Shown here one piece after another: positions 10,991 to 24,100 of a stretch of DNA of 64,000 nucleotides. Position 1 is the first letter of the stretch; every line of letters begins with the position of its first letter. The stretch is taken from the NCBI RefSeq assembly GCF_932276165.1, contig NC_064011.1:5411501-5475500 (forward strand). Direction: 5' to 3'. The stretch comes from Plutella xylostella (taxonomy: Eukaryota; Arthropoda; Insecta; Lepidoptera; Plutellidae). The position numbers and the translations under genes were made by a program. The notes under the pieces were generated by a model. The model did no database searches. It was not told the origin of the DNA and saw only the letters and a program-made list of their open reading frames with translations.

Positions 10991-12430
10991 GTACTGTCAT
11001 TAGTTATTAAGGGTCTGCAATAGGGAATCGAGGGTTGGCATTGTCATAGAATTATGTAGTAAATGATGCTCTACAGCCTTGAAAAAAATCACACAGGTAG
11101 TTGAAGAGTCTAGCTAGGTGCTGAATCATTCGAATTTAAGTAAATGATTATGGATAACTGTAAATTAATTTCAGAATATCAAGAAAAACCAGTCAATCAC
11201 ACTCCCGTATTGTAACAACTGTGTCGTAATTATTAAGAATTTTCATATGATTTTTATCATATTATAAAGTTAAAGGCTTGGACTAGGCGCTAAATACCTT
11301 GTTTTTTAATAAACACACACTTATTTTGTGTAAATTAATCCCAAACTTGAGCAATTTTTTTCCCTCAAATCTTCATACAAATATCTATGGCGGCTTTCTG
11401 TGTTATAAAATCATAAACACAAGTGACGTTTGACTCAGTTGGCCGCTGGCCTCCAAAGAAGGGTCACGTCGGTTTAGGCAGCACTGACAGCTCGCGATCT
11501 TATCGTGTACAGATACAAAATCACTGCACATTGGTTGTCATTGCACTTTTTCAACTTTTATGACACCAACATAATTTGATTTGAAATTGAGGAAGCATAA
11601 TTCTTCCAGTATATTCAATACATTAAATTAAATTAGATAGTGTGCAATATTCTCGTGATATGGAAAGGAAGGTCTCGAAGGAAAGAATAAGCCAGATGAT
11701 TGCCGACCTCCGATAGGAGATGGTACCCAAAGAAGAAGAATTACAGTCTCGTAAAGGTCTGATGAGGAGCAGGAATATAGCGAATGGATCTAAGTGATGA
11801 CAATACGCACGAACATTAGGTTAGGGATCAAAAATACAGTCTCTTGGTGCTGGTTGAGGTATGGTCTCGTGAGGATCTGATGAGGGCAGTAACACGGTGG
11901 TGGCTCAATTTTATTTCAAAGATGTTAATAGCTAAAAGCATCGAGTTTGGGCTATTAAGTATGTTTTTCAGAGAGAGAGAAAGAGATTTTGTTTTTCCTC
12001 TGGATGTGTTAGGTTTACTGGGTTTACTAAGTTCATTCTGTTAATGGCATCAAGTTGTTATGTGTTCATAAGTAATAATTATTTATTAACAAAATGCTGT
12101 TGATTCTCCACGAAAATGTAAAAATAAAAATAAAATAAATAAAAATAAATTCGTAACGTAAAATTGTCAATGACGGAATTTCTTCTATAGACAGTAGCCA
12201 CAAAAAAAACAAACGATAGATGGCGTGATTTGAAGATAAAGATACATTTTTTCGACACATAGACAGCAACAACAAAAAAATACAGATTTAAAGAAAAGAA
12301 ACACATACTTATACAAAACAACAAAGAAAAAAAAAGGATACACATCAAAATAACTGGAAAAAATATAAGCCCCAATTTACTTGTGTGGGACAGGGAGTAC
12401 CATAATATTTTTTTTGGGGTACTCCCCATC
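10991..12430. other. No recognised gene; low-complexity AT-rich DNA
   Basis: A LINE-like 3' end (GATGGTACCCAAAGAAGAAG) occurs near 11720. Two loosely similar segments beginning TACAGTCTC are found at 11750 and 11837. Nothing else could be named. Confidence 0.35.
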
Positions 12431-12560
12431 TATGCGAAATATAAGCTTGATATCTTTACCCGTTTCTGAGAAAAAGGGCGGTGACAGACAGTCAGTCAGA
12501 CAGACGGACAACAAAGAGATCCTATAACGGTTGCTTTTTTTCTTTTGACGTTCGAAACCC
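12430..12560 (+). repeat. Interspersed repeat with the CCGTTTCTGAGAAAAAGG motif
   Basis: The segment around 12450-12530, including GTGACAGACAG and CAGACGGACAACAA, recurs at about 51965-52040. It belongs to a widespread unclassified interspersed repeat. Confidence 0.6.
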
Positions 12561-13214
12561 TAAAATTAAGTAAAAATATTATGCTGCCAAAAAATGTACT
12601 TACAGGTATTGAAAAAGCGGTATATAAACAAATTATACCAGCAGAGGGTTCACCATTTAGCTGAATGTTACTTAGAAAACGGCCTTGAGTGGCGGTCAAG
12701 TTGGTCCCCGCCTGCGATACTTTCCATTAACATTGGGACTCGTTTTCATGTTTTTAGCGTACAGTCAGGTTTTTAGTTTTTTATAATTGTATTTTTTTAT
12801 TTGTAACTTTTTAGTTGTTTTTATTTTATGAAATTTTACGTCGGTAGGTAGTTCATGATCATTTTTTATTTCAATAATTTTGGTGTTGTTATTTAAATAC
12901 CTTCAATATGCATATTTTTGTAATTTGAAAATCAAGTCCTTTCATTTGATACCTTACACGGCAAAGTTGAATTATTATTTTTTCGATCATCATGTTATGT
13001 CCTCAAGAGGGCGCTATGTACATTTTAATGGAACGTCACATAGCCTATAGCCATCGCGCCATCAATACGGTTCTAACAATACCTCATACATCAAAATCTA
13101 TCAAGCCGTTTAGGCTACAGGAGGGAACAAAGAAACAGACAAACATACATATATACATACATACAATCAAAAAACATTACCCTCCTCCTTCGGCAGTCGG
13201 GTAAAAAGGAGTAA

Positions 13215-13388
13215 GACAGGGGGTCATTCTGAACTTTTGCTCTACGAGTTTTGGAAATTAACAAAAAAAAACCTTTTTCATAGAAACTTTGTTGGACATG
13301 TGACTTTTTACCATGGAAAACGAATATTTTTTTTCGCGAATTTGCAAATCTCGTAGAACAAAAGTTGTTCAGAATGACCCCTTGAGTC
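13215..13388. repeat. Short inverted-repeat element (MITE-like)
   Basis: Ends GGGGTCATTCTGAACTTTTG and its complement CAAAAGTTGTTCAGAATGACCCC face each other over about 170 bp. The interior (TAGAAACTTTGTTGG) recurs near 57040. Confidence 0.6.
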
Positions 13389-13799
13389 ATCCCCTTTTGG
13401 CTTAGTATAGCCCTTTTGCGACACTATGTATTTACTTTGCTTTGTCGTCGGGGTTCAGTTGGCTGGAGGATGCCCGAAACTTATTATCTACACTTTAATA
13501 CTTTTAGTTACCTTTCTACAAGTAAATACCACATTTGTTTGAGAAAGCTAATCGGGTTCCGAGTATAGAGTAAAGTGGCATCCCTATTAATTTCTACTCT
13601 TTCCTGGTGCCTACCAGTGTAAGTAAGAATTATACTTACTTACCCTAAAATCACCCAAAATGTACTTGAACATAATTGTCAATAAAGTTGGCGAGTAAAA
13701 GTTTATCGACCCACTGTGCAAACTTACATGTGTGCGTGTCACTGCCTGTGCTGTGTGAAGAGCATTGAAAACCCAAAATTGGCGCGGCACGTCACCCTG

Positions 13800-14096
13800 T
13801 ACGGGCCCTTAAGTAGGTACAATAGATGAATATTATAAAATAATATATGTACTATAAATACTAAAATCCTAAGGTTACTAAAGTTCAAGCTTAGCATAAG
13901 ATTAGTAAGATATTTAATTTATAGTTCTACATTATTGAATAAGGCTTACGACGTTGTTTTCAAGTGTCTACAATGTTACTATTAGTGGAAACTTTAATTG
14001 ACTTTCTGTTATTTACTTTAAGATATAGCTACATACATTGTTATAAGTCTCTAGTTTTCCGAATAAAATAAAATAAAATAAAATAAAAAATAATGC
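13800..14096 (+). mobile_element. LINE 3' untranslated region with (AAAAT)n tail
   Basis: AT-rich non-coding sequence ending in several AAAAT units at about 14064-14090. Such simple tails mark LINE 3' ends. No coding part remains. Confidence 0.45.
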
Positions 14097-14520
14097 TGGG
14101 ATCTGAGTCCAGTGTTACAGCTTTGTTTGACTTGCGAGCAAATTTATATTTACCCTGATAAGGGTTTTGCAAAATACAAGTAAATATGTTTTGAAATTCC
14201 ATTATAAACATTCACCAGTGAATAGTTAAGTTGTTTAATAGAAATTTGGGACTATTCTTGAGACTCGTAAAAGGTGTCTATTTGTCAGCGAGCGCCGCGC
14301 CGTACCGCGAGCCGCACCCACCAACACATTCACACGCTGATTTGTCCGCGGACTTGTTGCAAAATGCTAGTTTAAAACATCTGAATTTTAAGCCAAAACT
14401 GTTTTTATAATATAACTATAAATTAGTTTAAAAACAGAATACTAAATGTAATCTTCCGCGGGTCACCACTATACAGGCATTTAGCCTAGTGTGGAGACGT
14501 ATACATACAGTGGTCAGAAT

Positions 14521-14521
14521 C

Positions 14522-14552
<31 letters not shown>

Positions 14553-14870
14553 GGTCTTTATTTTCATAAACTTACACAATTATTTAACAACCCAGTGTAC
14601 ATTAATCCTAGGCTAAACAATCTTAAGATAATAACGTTTACAAGACTTACAATCTATTGAAACATATGAATAAATGTGGGATTAATTAAGTAACATCAGC
14701 TGTGAGATAAAAAAACTATAAAACAAGTTATGTAACATATTAGTAAATGCACATTTTTAAGATAGGTAGGTATATAATAAAAAAAAACAGGAACTTATAC
14801 ACGATAAGAATTAGTAGGTATAAAACCTACCCTAACAAATGACAGTATAACCATGGAAGTAGAAAAAAAA
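14521..14870 (-). mobile_element. Retroposed 3' end with long poly(A) on the minus strand
   Basis: A run of roughly 30 T at 14521-14550 is followed by TTTATT. On the minus strand this is an AATAAA just upstream of a poly(A) tail. The body (to about 14870) has no open frame. Confidence 0.5.
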
Positions 14871-15143
14871 AAATCAGATTCAGATTCTGATTGGTGCGCC
14901 CGTGAATGTGAGCCTTTAAACTCACAATAAAGCAATAATTGGGCGACCACATCTGTCAAATAACCGATAACCGGTGCAGCTATCGCGTTCTCTTCGTAGA
15001 CACCTGGAAAACTGGCATCGCATCTAATTTTCTTGGAGTAAGTAAAACAGTGTCAAAACTTATTGACTTTATCAAAATAATTGAAAAATAAATGTATTTT
15101 GAACCTACAATTTTACTTTGGACAACTTTGGAAAGGAGTAATC

Positions 15144-15179
15144 ATGGGCTATACTATTGGGCATATCATTTTGGTTCCG
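15144..15179 (+). CDS. Gene B exon 1: start codon and signal-peptide first half
   Basis: ATG in context AATCATGG, 12 codons reading MGYTIGHIILVP, then donor GTAAAG in phase 0. I chose this start because it joins in frame to exon 2 and together they make one hydrophobic core. A three-codon alternative at 15512-15520 has a poor donor (GTTATG). Confidence 0.6.
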
Positions 15180-18100
15180 GTAAAGTATGTTAAATTAACT
15201 GTGGTTACGTAACTATACTAACTACGTATAAAAAACTTCAGCCAATTTTAATTACTTATTTCAATAATATCCATAAAATTTCACGGTGTGACAATCTTCT
15301 AGATAATGGTTTTATACCTTCGAAGTCGTTTGCATTCAGCCTTTTGACATCCATGTCGTAACTATGCATAGAACACGATAAATCATCAACGGTTATCGGT
15401 TCTTCGACAGATGTGGTCGGCTTATTGCCATATTTGTGTGAGTATATACCTACCTACAGGTAAATTTATGAATATTGAATTTACCCATCGTGCACTTGAG
15501 TCCACGTTGTTATGAAAAAGGTTATGTAATTTCTGCTTTAAATAGTTTTAGCGCTCGCGCTGTAACAAATGTAAAATAAATTTCTAGTTCGGAAAAAAAT
15601 ACTTTTATTTCAGTAGTTTGAAAACGCTAGTTAGTTCTATATAAACCCAGTCATTCTGTATTTCTTAATTTTCTTATAATCATAATCTCTTATTCCCTCC
15701 ATCCAAAGGTGGTCTGGCAGAGATCCCTTTTAGTGTTAAGACCGACTTTTTTACCCTAATTAAGTTTCAACCTTTAAATTTTATCATATTTTTTTGGTTT
15801 ACATAAAATTGTCTTCTATATAGCTATCTATTTGTTCCTTTTCAGTTCCTACTATGGATTTGTCCAATGTACAGCCATGGATATTCAAGTAAGTCCATTT
15901 TAAAATACACTCTCAAGCAATGAAAAGTGCCGGGTGGCTCTGATGAGCTATGACCTTAATACTTCATAATGTTTTACTTAAATTTTATTGTTTACAGATT
16001 CTGTGCAGGACAATCGAAAGGGTAGGTACGGGGTTAGTTTTAAGTATTTTAAGTAGGAATTTAATATGGGTATTACCAGCATTATCACAATAATTTAATT
16101 TAATTTAATTTAATTGTTTCACACATTTTTGATGAATCGTGCTTCTGCAGTTTTAAAGCTTAAAATAGATGGATATTAAATGTAATTATAGATAATAAAC
16201 GTGTGTACCACTTACAAATTGTGTTACTTAAATAAAATTCAGCATATTATGATACATGCATCGATATTAAATTTAAATTTACTTATACATATTTTTTCCA
16301 GATATCTTTCTTCAACATTGGGGTAAGATGATTTTCAAATTAACTGGAATATGAATGACATGAAAATAAAATATTGGAGCGGTCTAGGTTTATGCATCAT
16401 AATCATAAAGTCATTGCGGCTGTGCCACTTTAAAACACAGTAAGAGCCATGAGACAAAATGTTCAGGAGAGCCAAAAAACTTTTTGTCCCTTCATTTCAA
16501 TGCCCTGGTAAAACTATGATACATATCTGGCCCTGTAGCACGGGACGCTCTTAAGACGTGACAAAAGTTCTCCGTCGCGCTCGCTCTTGAGGCTGCGCGA
16601 TCGATGTGAGTGACCGCGATTCAAAACTCTTGTTACGTCTTAAATGCGCCCCGTACTAGCCCCTCTGAACGAATGTAAGCTTAAAAGAAGCGGCAGAACC
16701 TAGGCTTTACGTACAATACTATTTCATTTAAATATGACTAATATTGTTGCTGTAATGCACAAAAGAAAACACTAACTAGGTTTTAAATGGTTTTCTCACC
16801 CTAAAACCGCCCAGACTGACCAATTTCATAACATAGAAAGGGCCATTATTGTGTAATTTAAGACAAGTCAAGTACTTATATTGAAATTGCAATAATTGCG
16901 GTGGCGCTACATTTTTTATATGCTTGGGATCCTTCACATAATATAATTCCAATTTAGCAGCACTTTTACACGACGTCACTATAAGTAATAGCTGCCGGCA
17001 TAATTTTTATATTTTCCTTTTGTTTTATCTACAAGGTGTTGCAAAATTGGTATTCTACCTACCAATAATCGCGTGTTGGCCATAGCTGTTAAGCATTATT
17101 GTTTTTATAATAAATAAATAAATAAGAAGAATAAGAGAATAAGAATAATATTTATTCAGAAAACTATAGGTAACAAGGGCGTACCCAGGTAGGGGCAGGG
17201 GGGGGCAGCTGCCCCCCCCTAGAAGATAAAATGAACGTAAATTTTCGTAAACCTAGTTTTCTCGACCAGAAAATCAGAGCCATCTAGGATTAAAGCCGAA
17301 TATAATTTGGAGAAATCAACATCTAGTGCTACGTAGTTACGGACGATAGTACTTTTTGCAGTGAATAGCACCAATTTATACGATCAATAGCAATACCACG
17401 AAGAACATTCTATACTTACAACCTATTCAACTTCTTCTGAGACAAAATGTAAACTATCTCGATCTGTAATCGATGTAAACAATCTTTAATATGGCTGTAC
17501 CATTTCAAAACCTAGTAAGTACCATGTTTGAAAAAAAACCTACTAAACCTACTACTTACTTACGTCCACACTGTCAAAAAAATGGCAGAAAAACCATTTC
17601 AAAACCTAGTAAGAGCCACCAACCATTTTAATCTTTACTTTACTTACTATGTTTTAAAATGGTCAATGGCTCATACTAGGTTTTCAAATGGTCAGCAATT
17701 GTCAATTTTCGAGGTTTAATTTTAGAAAGGCAAAAACATTATTACTCTTTTTTCGAAAAAAATATCTGATATTTCAGAACCCGTCTTTTTGAACCAATGA
17801 GTCCTAGAAAGTTGAAATAAAAGTCAAACATAAGAAAATGTTGTCTCCTTTATTAAAGTTTGTCTTTATATGTTTGGGATCCTTCACATAATATAATTCC
17901 AATTTTGCAGCACTTCTCTATAGAGAAGAGACCTTTCTCGTCAGAACCTTTCTACTAGTCCTATTTTGCATGAACCAAAAAAAACTCAACTTATATAACA
18001 TAGAAAACAGATTTATAGCTCAAAATTTAAGAAATATTGTCTACTTTTAGGCAGTCAAATAATTTTTATGTCAGATCCTTCTTACTATGGCAATTTAATT

Positions 18101-21100
18101 TAGTTTATTTAAATTAGGATTAAACAAAAACATAAAAATATGCGGTTATTTGAGCCATTACTTACAGTACAGTTATGTAATAGGTATATAAAAGTGCTGC
18201 AAAATTGGAATTATATTATGTGAAGGATCCCAAACATATAAAAAATTTAGCAACACCAACCAACACAATAATTGTAATTTCAATATAAAATGACACAAAA
18301 ATGGCCCTTACTAGGTTATGAAATGGTCAGTCAGGGCATTTTTAGGGTCAGAAAACTATTTAAAACCTAGTTTGTGTTTTCTTTTGTGCATTACAGCTAC
18401 AATATTAGTCATATTTAAATGAAATAGTATTGTATGTCAGGCCAAGTTTCTGCCGCTTCTTTTTTAGCTTACATTCGTTCAGATGTGATCATAGTTTTGA
18501 CCAGGGCATTGAAATGAAACGACAAATATATTTTTTGGCTCTCCTGAACATTTTGTCTCATGGTTCTTACTATGTTTTAAAACGGTACAGCCGACGATTT
18601 TTTTTTTAAAGCATAAAATAAATAAACATTATAAATAGATAGATACTCGTAGTTCTCTATCACATTTTTAACATCACGATTTTTCTTTTCAATATACCCG
18701 TCCAAACATCATCTTGAAAGAGGTATGAGTTGCCCCCCTCTACCTGAAATCCTGGGTACGCCCTTGATAGGTAATATTTTAAAAATAGGTCAAATCTTAA
18801 TGCTAAAGGTAGGTGAATACTGCTCTGAACTAAAATAAATACTAAGCCGAAACCTAAACCTAAGCATGTAAGTTTCGGCTTAGTATACCCTTTTTGCAAC
18901 ACCCTGTATATGAACTAAATAGCCATAGTAAAAAGGCTCTGACATGAAAATAATATGTGGCTGCCTTAAATTAGACAATATTTCCTAAATTTTGAGTTAA
19001 AATCAGAACGGACGAACCGGAACGCATCATACGCAAAGGTCCCCAAGGCGCTGGCAGCGTTGCCTCGCTGTACAGCCAGAGAGATCCTCTGCATCAGAAA
19101 CGCTCCAGAGCGGATGTCTAGCCCGCAGTCCCTCATGCGACGGCCTAGGCTTTTCATGAATATTTTGCCGTCATGACTCCAGATTCCCGTAGTCTCCAGA
19201 GCCAGGGGCACAAAGATATAATTGTCCATTAGGCCGCTTGTGTGAATCGTGAATTATGTAATTTGAGTTTATCGTAAGCTTTGTAAATCATAGGTGCAGT
19301 TAAACCAGAACTGTACAACGGAATATCAGGTAAATCCTTATAATTATCTTTATCCTTATCCTTATATATAATATTATAAATGCGAAAGTAACTGTGTCTG
19401 TCTGTCTGTTACTCTTTCACGCCAAAACTACTGAACGGATTTGAATAAAGTTTGGTATGCAGATAGTCTAGACCCTGAAAAAAAACATAGGCTACTTTTT
19501 ATCCCGGAATTCCCACAGGAAAACTTCGTAAGGCGAAGCGAAGCTCGCGGGAACTGCTATAATATATAATATATTTCTATACTAAATTCTGAAGTTACCA
19601 GCCTTCAATTCAGCATTTTCAGTAGACGTAAGTATGTTTTAAAAAAATACTTTTATAAGTTGTTGGACTATTTTACACTCACGAGCAATGATTCATAGAT
19701 AGATAAGTTATTTATTTACTTAACACAACACATACACAGGTTATACAGCAAGATTACTAACATTAAGATTACATAAACACGACATTAATAATATGAAACA
19801 GACAGATAAGCAACATGACATGTGAAAGGTTTCTGAAACAGCATAATGCTATGATTATAATTAAATAATCACAGCGCTGGTATTCTGCCGACTTAGTGAG
19901 TGGGAGTGGAGACTCCACCAACCACAAATATGTAACGAATGGAACTTTTTCATTGCGTTACATTCGTGAGTGTAAAAATTAATTAAAATTCATTACTTAC
20001 TTTATGTGTTTACAGATTCTACAACAACCGAAATAAATTATTTAAATTTGGGTAAGCTCGTATATACCTGCACTTGCACCCAAGGTTATCTGGGTAAATA
20101 TACTTTAAGCGATAAGACTCCATTTGTACCTACATAATTAGGTATGTGTCGCGCTTTTGTGTCCAAATACGTTTTTTGTGTCGCGTTAATTTTTTTCCCT
20201 TCCGTGACGCCTCGTCTTCTTTCCTATTCTTAGAGAATTAGAAAATGCGAGATTTTCAACCATAGACAACAACCGAAGACAAAAACCGATTATGCTTCGC
20301 AGCTTTATTCGACGCGATTTATAGTTACAAATTGTAGATGCTGATCCAAGCCCATCCTTCACACGGTATTTTAAAGTAAAAATAAAATAAGAAAACATTT
20401 TTCATCAGAACAATGAGTAAATGACTAGCAATATTTTGCTCTTGTCACACTGAAAAAAAAATAAAGCCCCCTAGCGCCCTCTAGCGGACGCGCAAGTGCT
20501 TCTTCATTGTGTTTTTCCGTGCTCCACGCCTTCGCACATTTTTTCCAACCAAACAGTTTTTTTTTTTCCATAAATTGTGATATTTGTGCGTAAAATGGGA
20601 AGAAAAAGAAAAAAACGAATCGAAGGAGGAACGGATTCGTCGAAAAATTTAGAAATACGAAGACCGATTAGCTTACGGACATCGACGCCGCCAAGATCGT
20701 AGTGGTGCGCCCACGCCCAGTGATTTGAATTCTCAAAATGGCGAAAACTACGGTATGTATTTACTGTAAATTTTCACGATACGGGCTACCAGCGGGGTAT
20801 TCTCTTTCGTTTAAGGAAAATGTGTTGCGAAATGTCATCGGGACAAATCTGACACCTACCTTTTATTGTTTATAGTGGTTCCGGAACTCAGAAATGAGCC
20901 GCACATGGACAGCCCCACATTCTATGACTGGGAGGATGCAAGCACTGGATTCCAACATCAAGAGTTAACCCCGGGAGCCCCAAACGAGGAGCCCGCCTCC
21001 GCCATGGGCGTGGGCCCCACCGCCACCGCCGCCTACGCCGGCCACGCCGCCCCCGCCGCCTGCGCCGCGCATTGTGGCGAGTCAGGTCGTGTGATATAAA

Positions 21101-24100
21101 TGAAACAACCGTACTGTGTGAAGCTCTGTATTCCACTGAAGATACATACACTGGACAACCATATCTATGTGTGTGTGCGCACGCACATGCGTAGCACTCC
21201 TCCAACATTATTTTGAAATCCTGTAGGTATACAAAGAATACAAAAGATAAATAATAAATTCACTGCTTATAATTAATATGCTTAGTTCTAGGTCTAAGTT
21301 GCATGCTCGAACCCAGCGACTGACCGCCATTATTATTATGATTATTATCATTATTACAAGTAGGTCGCTCGGTTCGCTCACTGGGCCCTTGAAGGTCGGA
21401 CTCTGTACATTGAGCATCAGCTGACGGACCGGCCTCCGCTGCCTGAGCCTGCTCCCATACTTCGTCTCCCTCCTCCTCAACAACTGGTCCCGCAACAGGA
21501 GAACTGTAACTATCAGCAACAGCTGGGGGCGCGGGGGAAGTGGAGACCGGTTCGGGCGGAGGCGGGGGCTGCCTTGGTGATATCACCGCGGCCGAACAAT
21601 TCGATTCAACGGCATTTCCGCTTAATTTCTCGTCAAAAACAATCGAATCACCACAATATTTCGTTATTTGATCTATATGCCTTATACAAGAAACATTAAA
21701 CTGAGGAACAAATATATCAAACATGCGATTACCTATGTTTTTAGTAATTTTTCCTAATGTCCATACATGTTTCCTATTCACAAACCATTTTAACCAGATG
21801 TTATCACCAATATCAAATTGCCTATTACACTTTGGAGTATAATTATTTTGTAGTACTTCTTGATCCATGCTCTTATCAGGTAAAACCAAATCTAACCTTG
21901 ACCTTAGATTTCGTCCAAACATCAACATCGCAGGCGTTTGTCCGGTCGTACAATGTACCGTGTTACGGTATTCAAACAATAAACCGAGGAGCTTTTCATG
22001 AATAGCCGCTATCGATTGGGTTGAATTTGATAAGAACAGGCACATTAACATTTTTTTGCATGCCTTAACTGAATTTTCTGCTTGCCCGTTACTAGCCGGA
22101 TGATACACCGGCGATGTCAAATGTTTGATTCCATTTGCTAAACAAAATTCGCTAAATTCTAAAGAATTTATTTTAGGATCATTATCGGAAACTAGACAAT
22201 TCGCAATTCCAAATACAGAAAATAAATATTTCAGTTTTGTTATAAGTGCACGAGTTGAGATTCCACAATTCATGTGTAGGCATTCAACCCACTTACTATA
22301 GGCATCGATCACTACGAGATAGGTATTTTGTCCTATTGTCATGTAGTCCAAGTGCACTCGTTGCCAAGGCCCGGCCGGGCGCGGCCACGGTGCGGGCGGC
22401 GCGCGCGGGGGGGCGGGCCGCACGCTCACACACGCTTCGCAAGAACCTATCCAACGCTCAATATCCTTATCTATTCCCGGCCACCACATTCTTGACCTAG
22501 CGGAGCTCTTTGTCTTATTAATACCAAAATGGCCAGTGTGTAACTCGTCCAACATTTTCACCCTGAATATTTTAGGTATAATGATCCTATGTTCCCGAAA
22601 TAAGCAACCATTGTTTAATTCTAAATCAAGCTTACAATGAAAATAAGGTGCAATTTCGTGACACTTAACTTTTCGGGGCCAACCGTGATTCATGTAACCA
22701 ATTACTGTTTGTAAGGTTTTATCTTCGCATGTGGCTTTTTTAATGTCAGCAAAAGTAACTGGTAAGATATCGGGATCTAAAAAATTCACCAAATATGAAT
22801 CATTGCTTTCTATCTGACAAGGTTCCGTGGAAGTAGCTCGTGAAAAGAAATCGGCCACTATGTTATTTTCCCCGCTAATATACTCAATAGTATAATTGTA
22901 TGCCGAAAGAATAATAGCATATCTTTGTAAGCGGGATGCTGCCATAGCCGGTATACCAGTTTTCTTTCCAAAAATGGTTAGTAAAGGCCGATGATCCGTT
23001 CGTAATGTGAAAGCTACATCACAGCCATACAAATATTGGTGGAAATGTTGTACACCATAGACAATCGCGGTGGCCTCTTTCTGTACCTGGCTGTAATTTT
23101 TTTCACTTGCGCTGAGTGAGCGCGAGGCGAAAGCTATCGGCCTCTCGACCCCCTCGGGATCCCGCTGCGCCAGGACAGCTCCGAGGCCGGCGGGTCCGGC
23201 GTCCACCGTGAGCACGAGGGGCGCGCCGGGCACGTAGTGGGCCAGGACGCGCTCCGAGGCTAGCTGCTGTTTAACGGCATCGAAAGCGCGCTGTTGCCGC
23301 TCGCCCCACTCCCATTGTACTTCACTGCGTAGGAGTTCATGTAATGGGCTTAGTAAAGAGGATGCACCTGGGATAAAATTTCGATAATAATTGAAAAAAA
23401 TCTTTTAACCTCTAACACGTTGGTAGGTATCGGAGCCTTTATTATCGCTTCCGTTTTTGTAGGGCATGTTTTGAGACCGGTTTTATCTATTATGAAACCC
23501 AAATACTTTACGCTATCTTGAAATAAAGAACATTTGTTCTTACTAAGACGCAGACCAGCATTTCTTAAACGGTTTAAAACTTCACGCAGCCTCTGCAGAT
23601 GAATTTCTTTAGTAGGTCCCGTAACACAAATATCATCGTACCAACAGCTCACGCCCTTGATACCTGCCAACAAGGTCTCCATAGCCCGCTGGAATATTGC
23701 AGGAGCATTAGCAAGGCCATACACTAGTCGTGTGTACTTAAAGAGTCCTTTTGGCGTATTAATAACAGTTAAATCCTGTGAACCATCTACGTCAGATATG
23801 CAAAATTGGTTATAGGCGTTGCTTAAATCGATTTTTGAATATTTCTCACCGCCCCCCAGAATAGAAAATACTTCTTCTACTCGAGGTAAAGGATACTTCT
23901 CAATTTTTAAATCACGATTAAGAGTTAAGGAGAAATCGCCCGCGATCTTCACCTTGCCATCTTCTTTTAAAACTGGCACTATTGGTGTAGCATACTCCGA
24001 AAAGGTTGTTGGCACAAGAATACCCTGACTAACAAGTCGATCAATTTCTGCCTCTACTTTACTTTTTAAAGCAAACGGCACTGGGCGGGGTTTGAAAAAT

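Noticed and set aside
12066..12429. Hydrophobic minus-strand frames
   Set aside because: They come from A/T-rich low-complexity DNA and contain no family motif.
15512..15520. Alternative first exon of gene B (ATGAAAAAG)
   Set aside because: The donor GTTATG is poor and the resulting hydrophobic core is shorter than with exon 15144-15179.
20888..21208. Minus-strand open frame of 106 codons
   Set aside because: It overlaps the DIRS gag-like frame and the LTR; Arg-rich composition reflects the GC-rich opposite strand.
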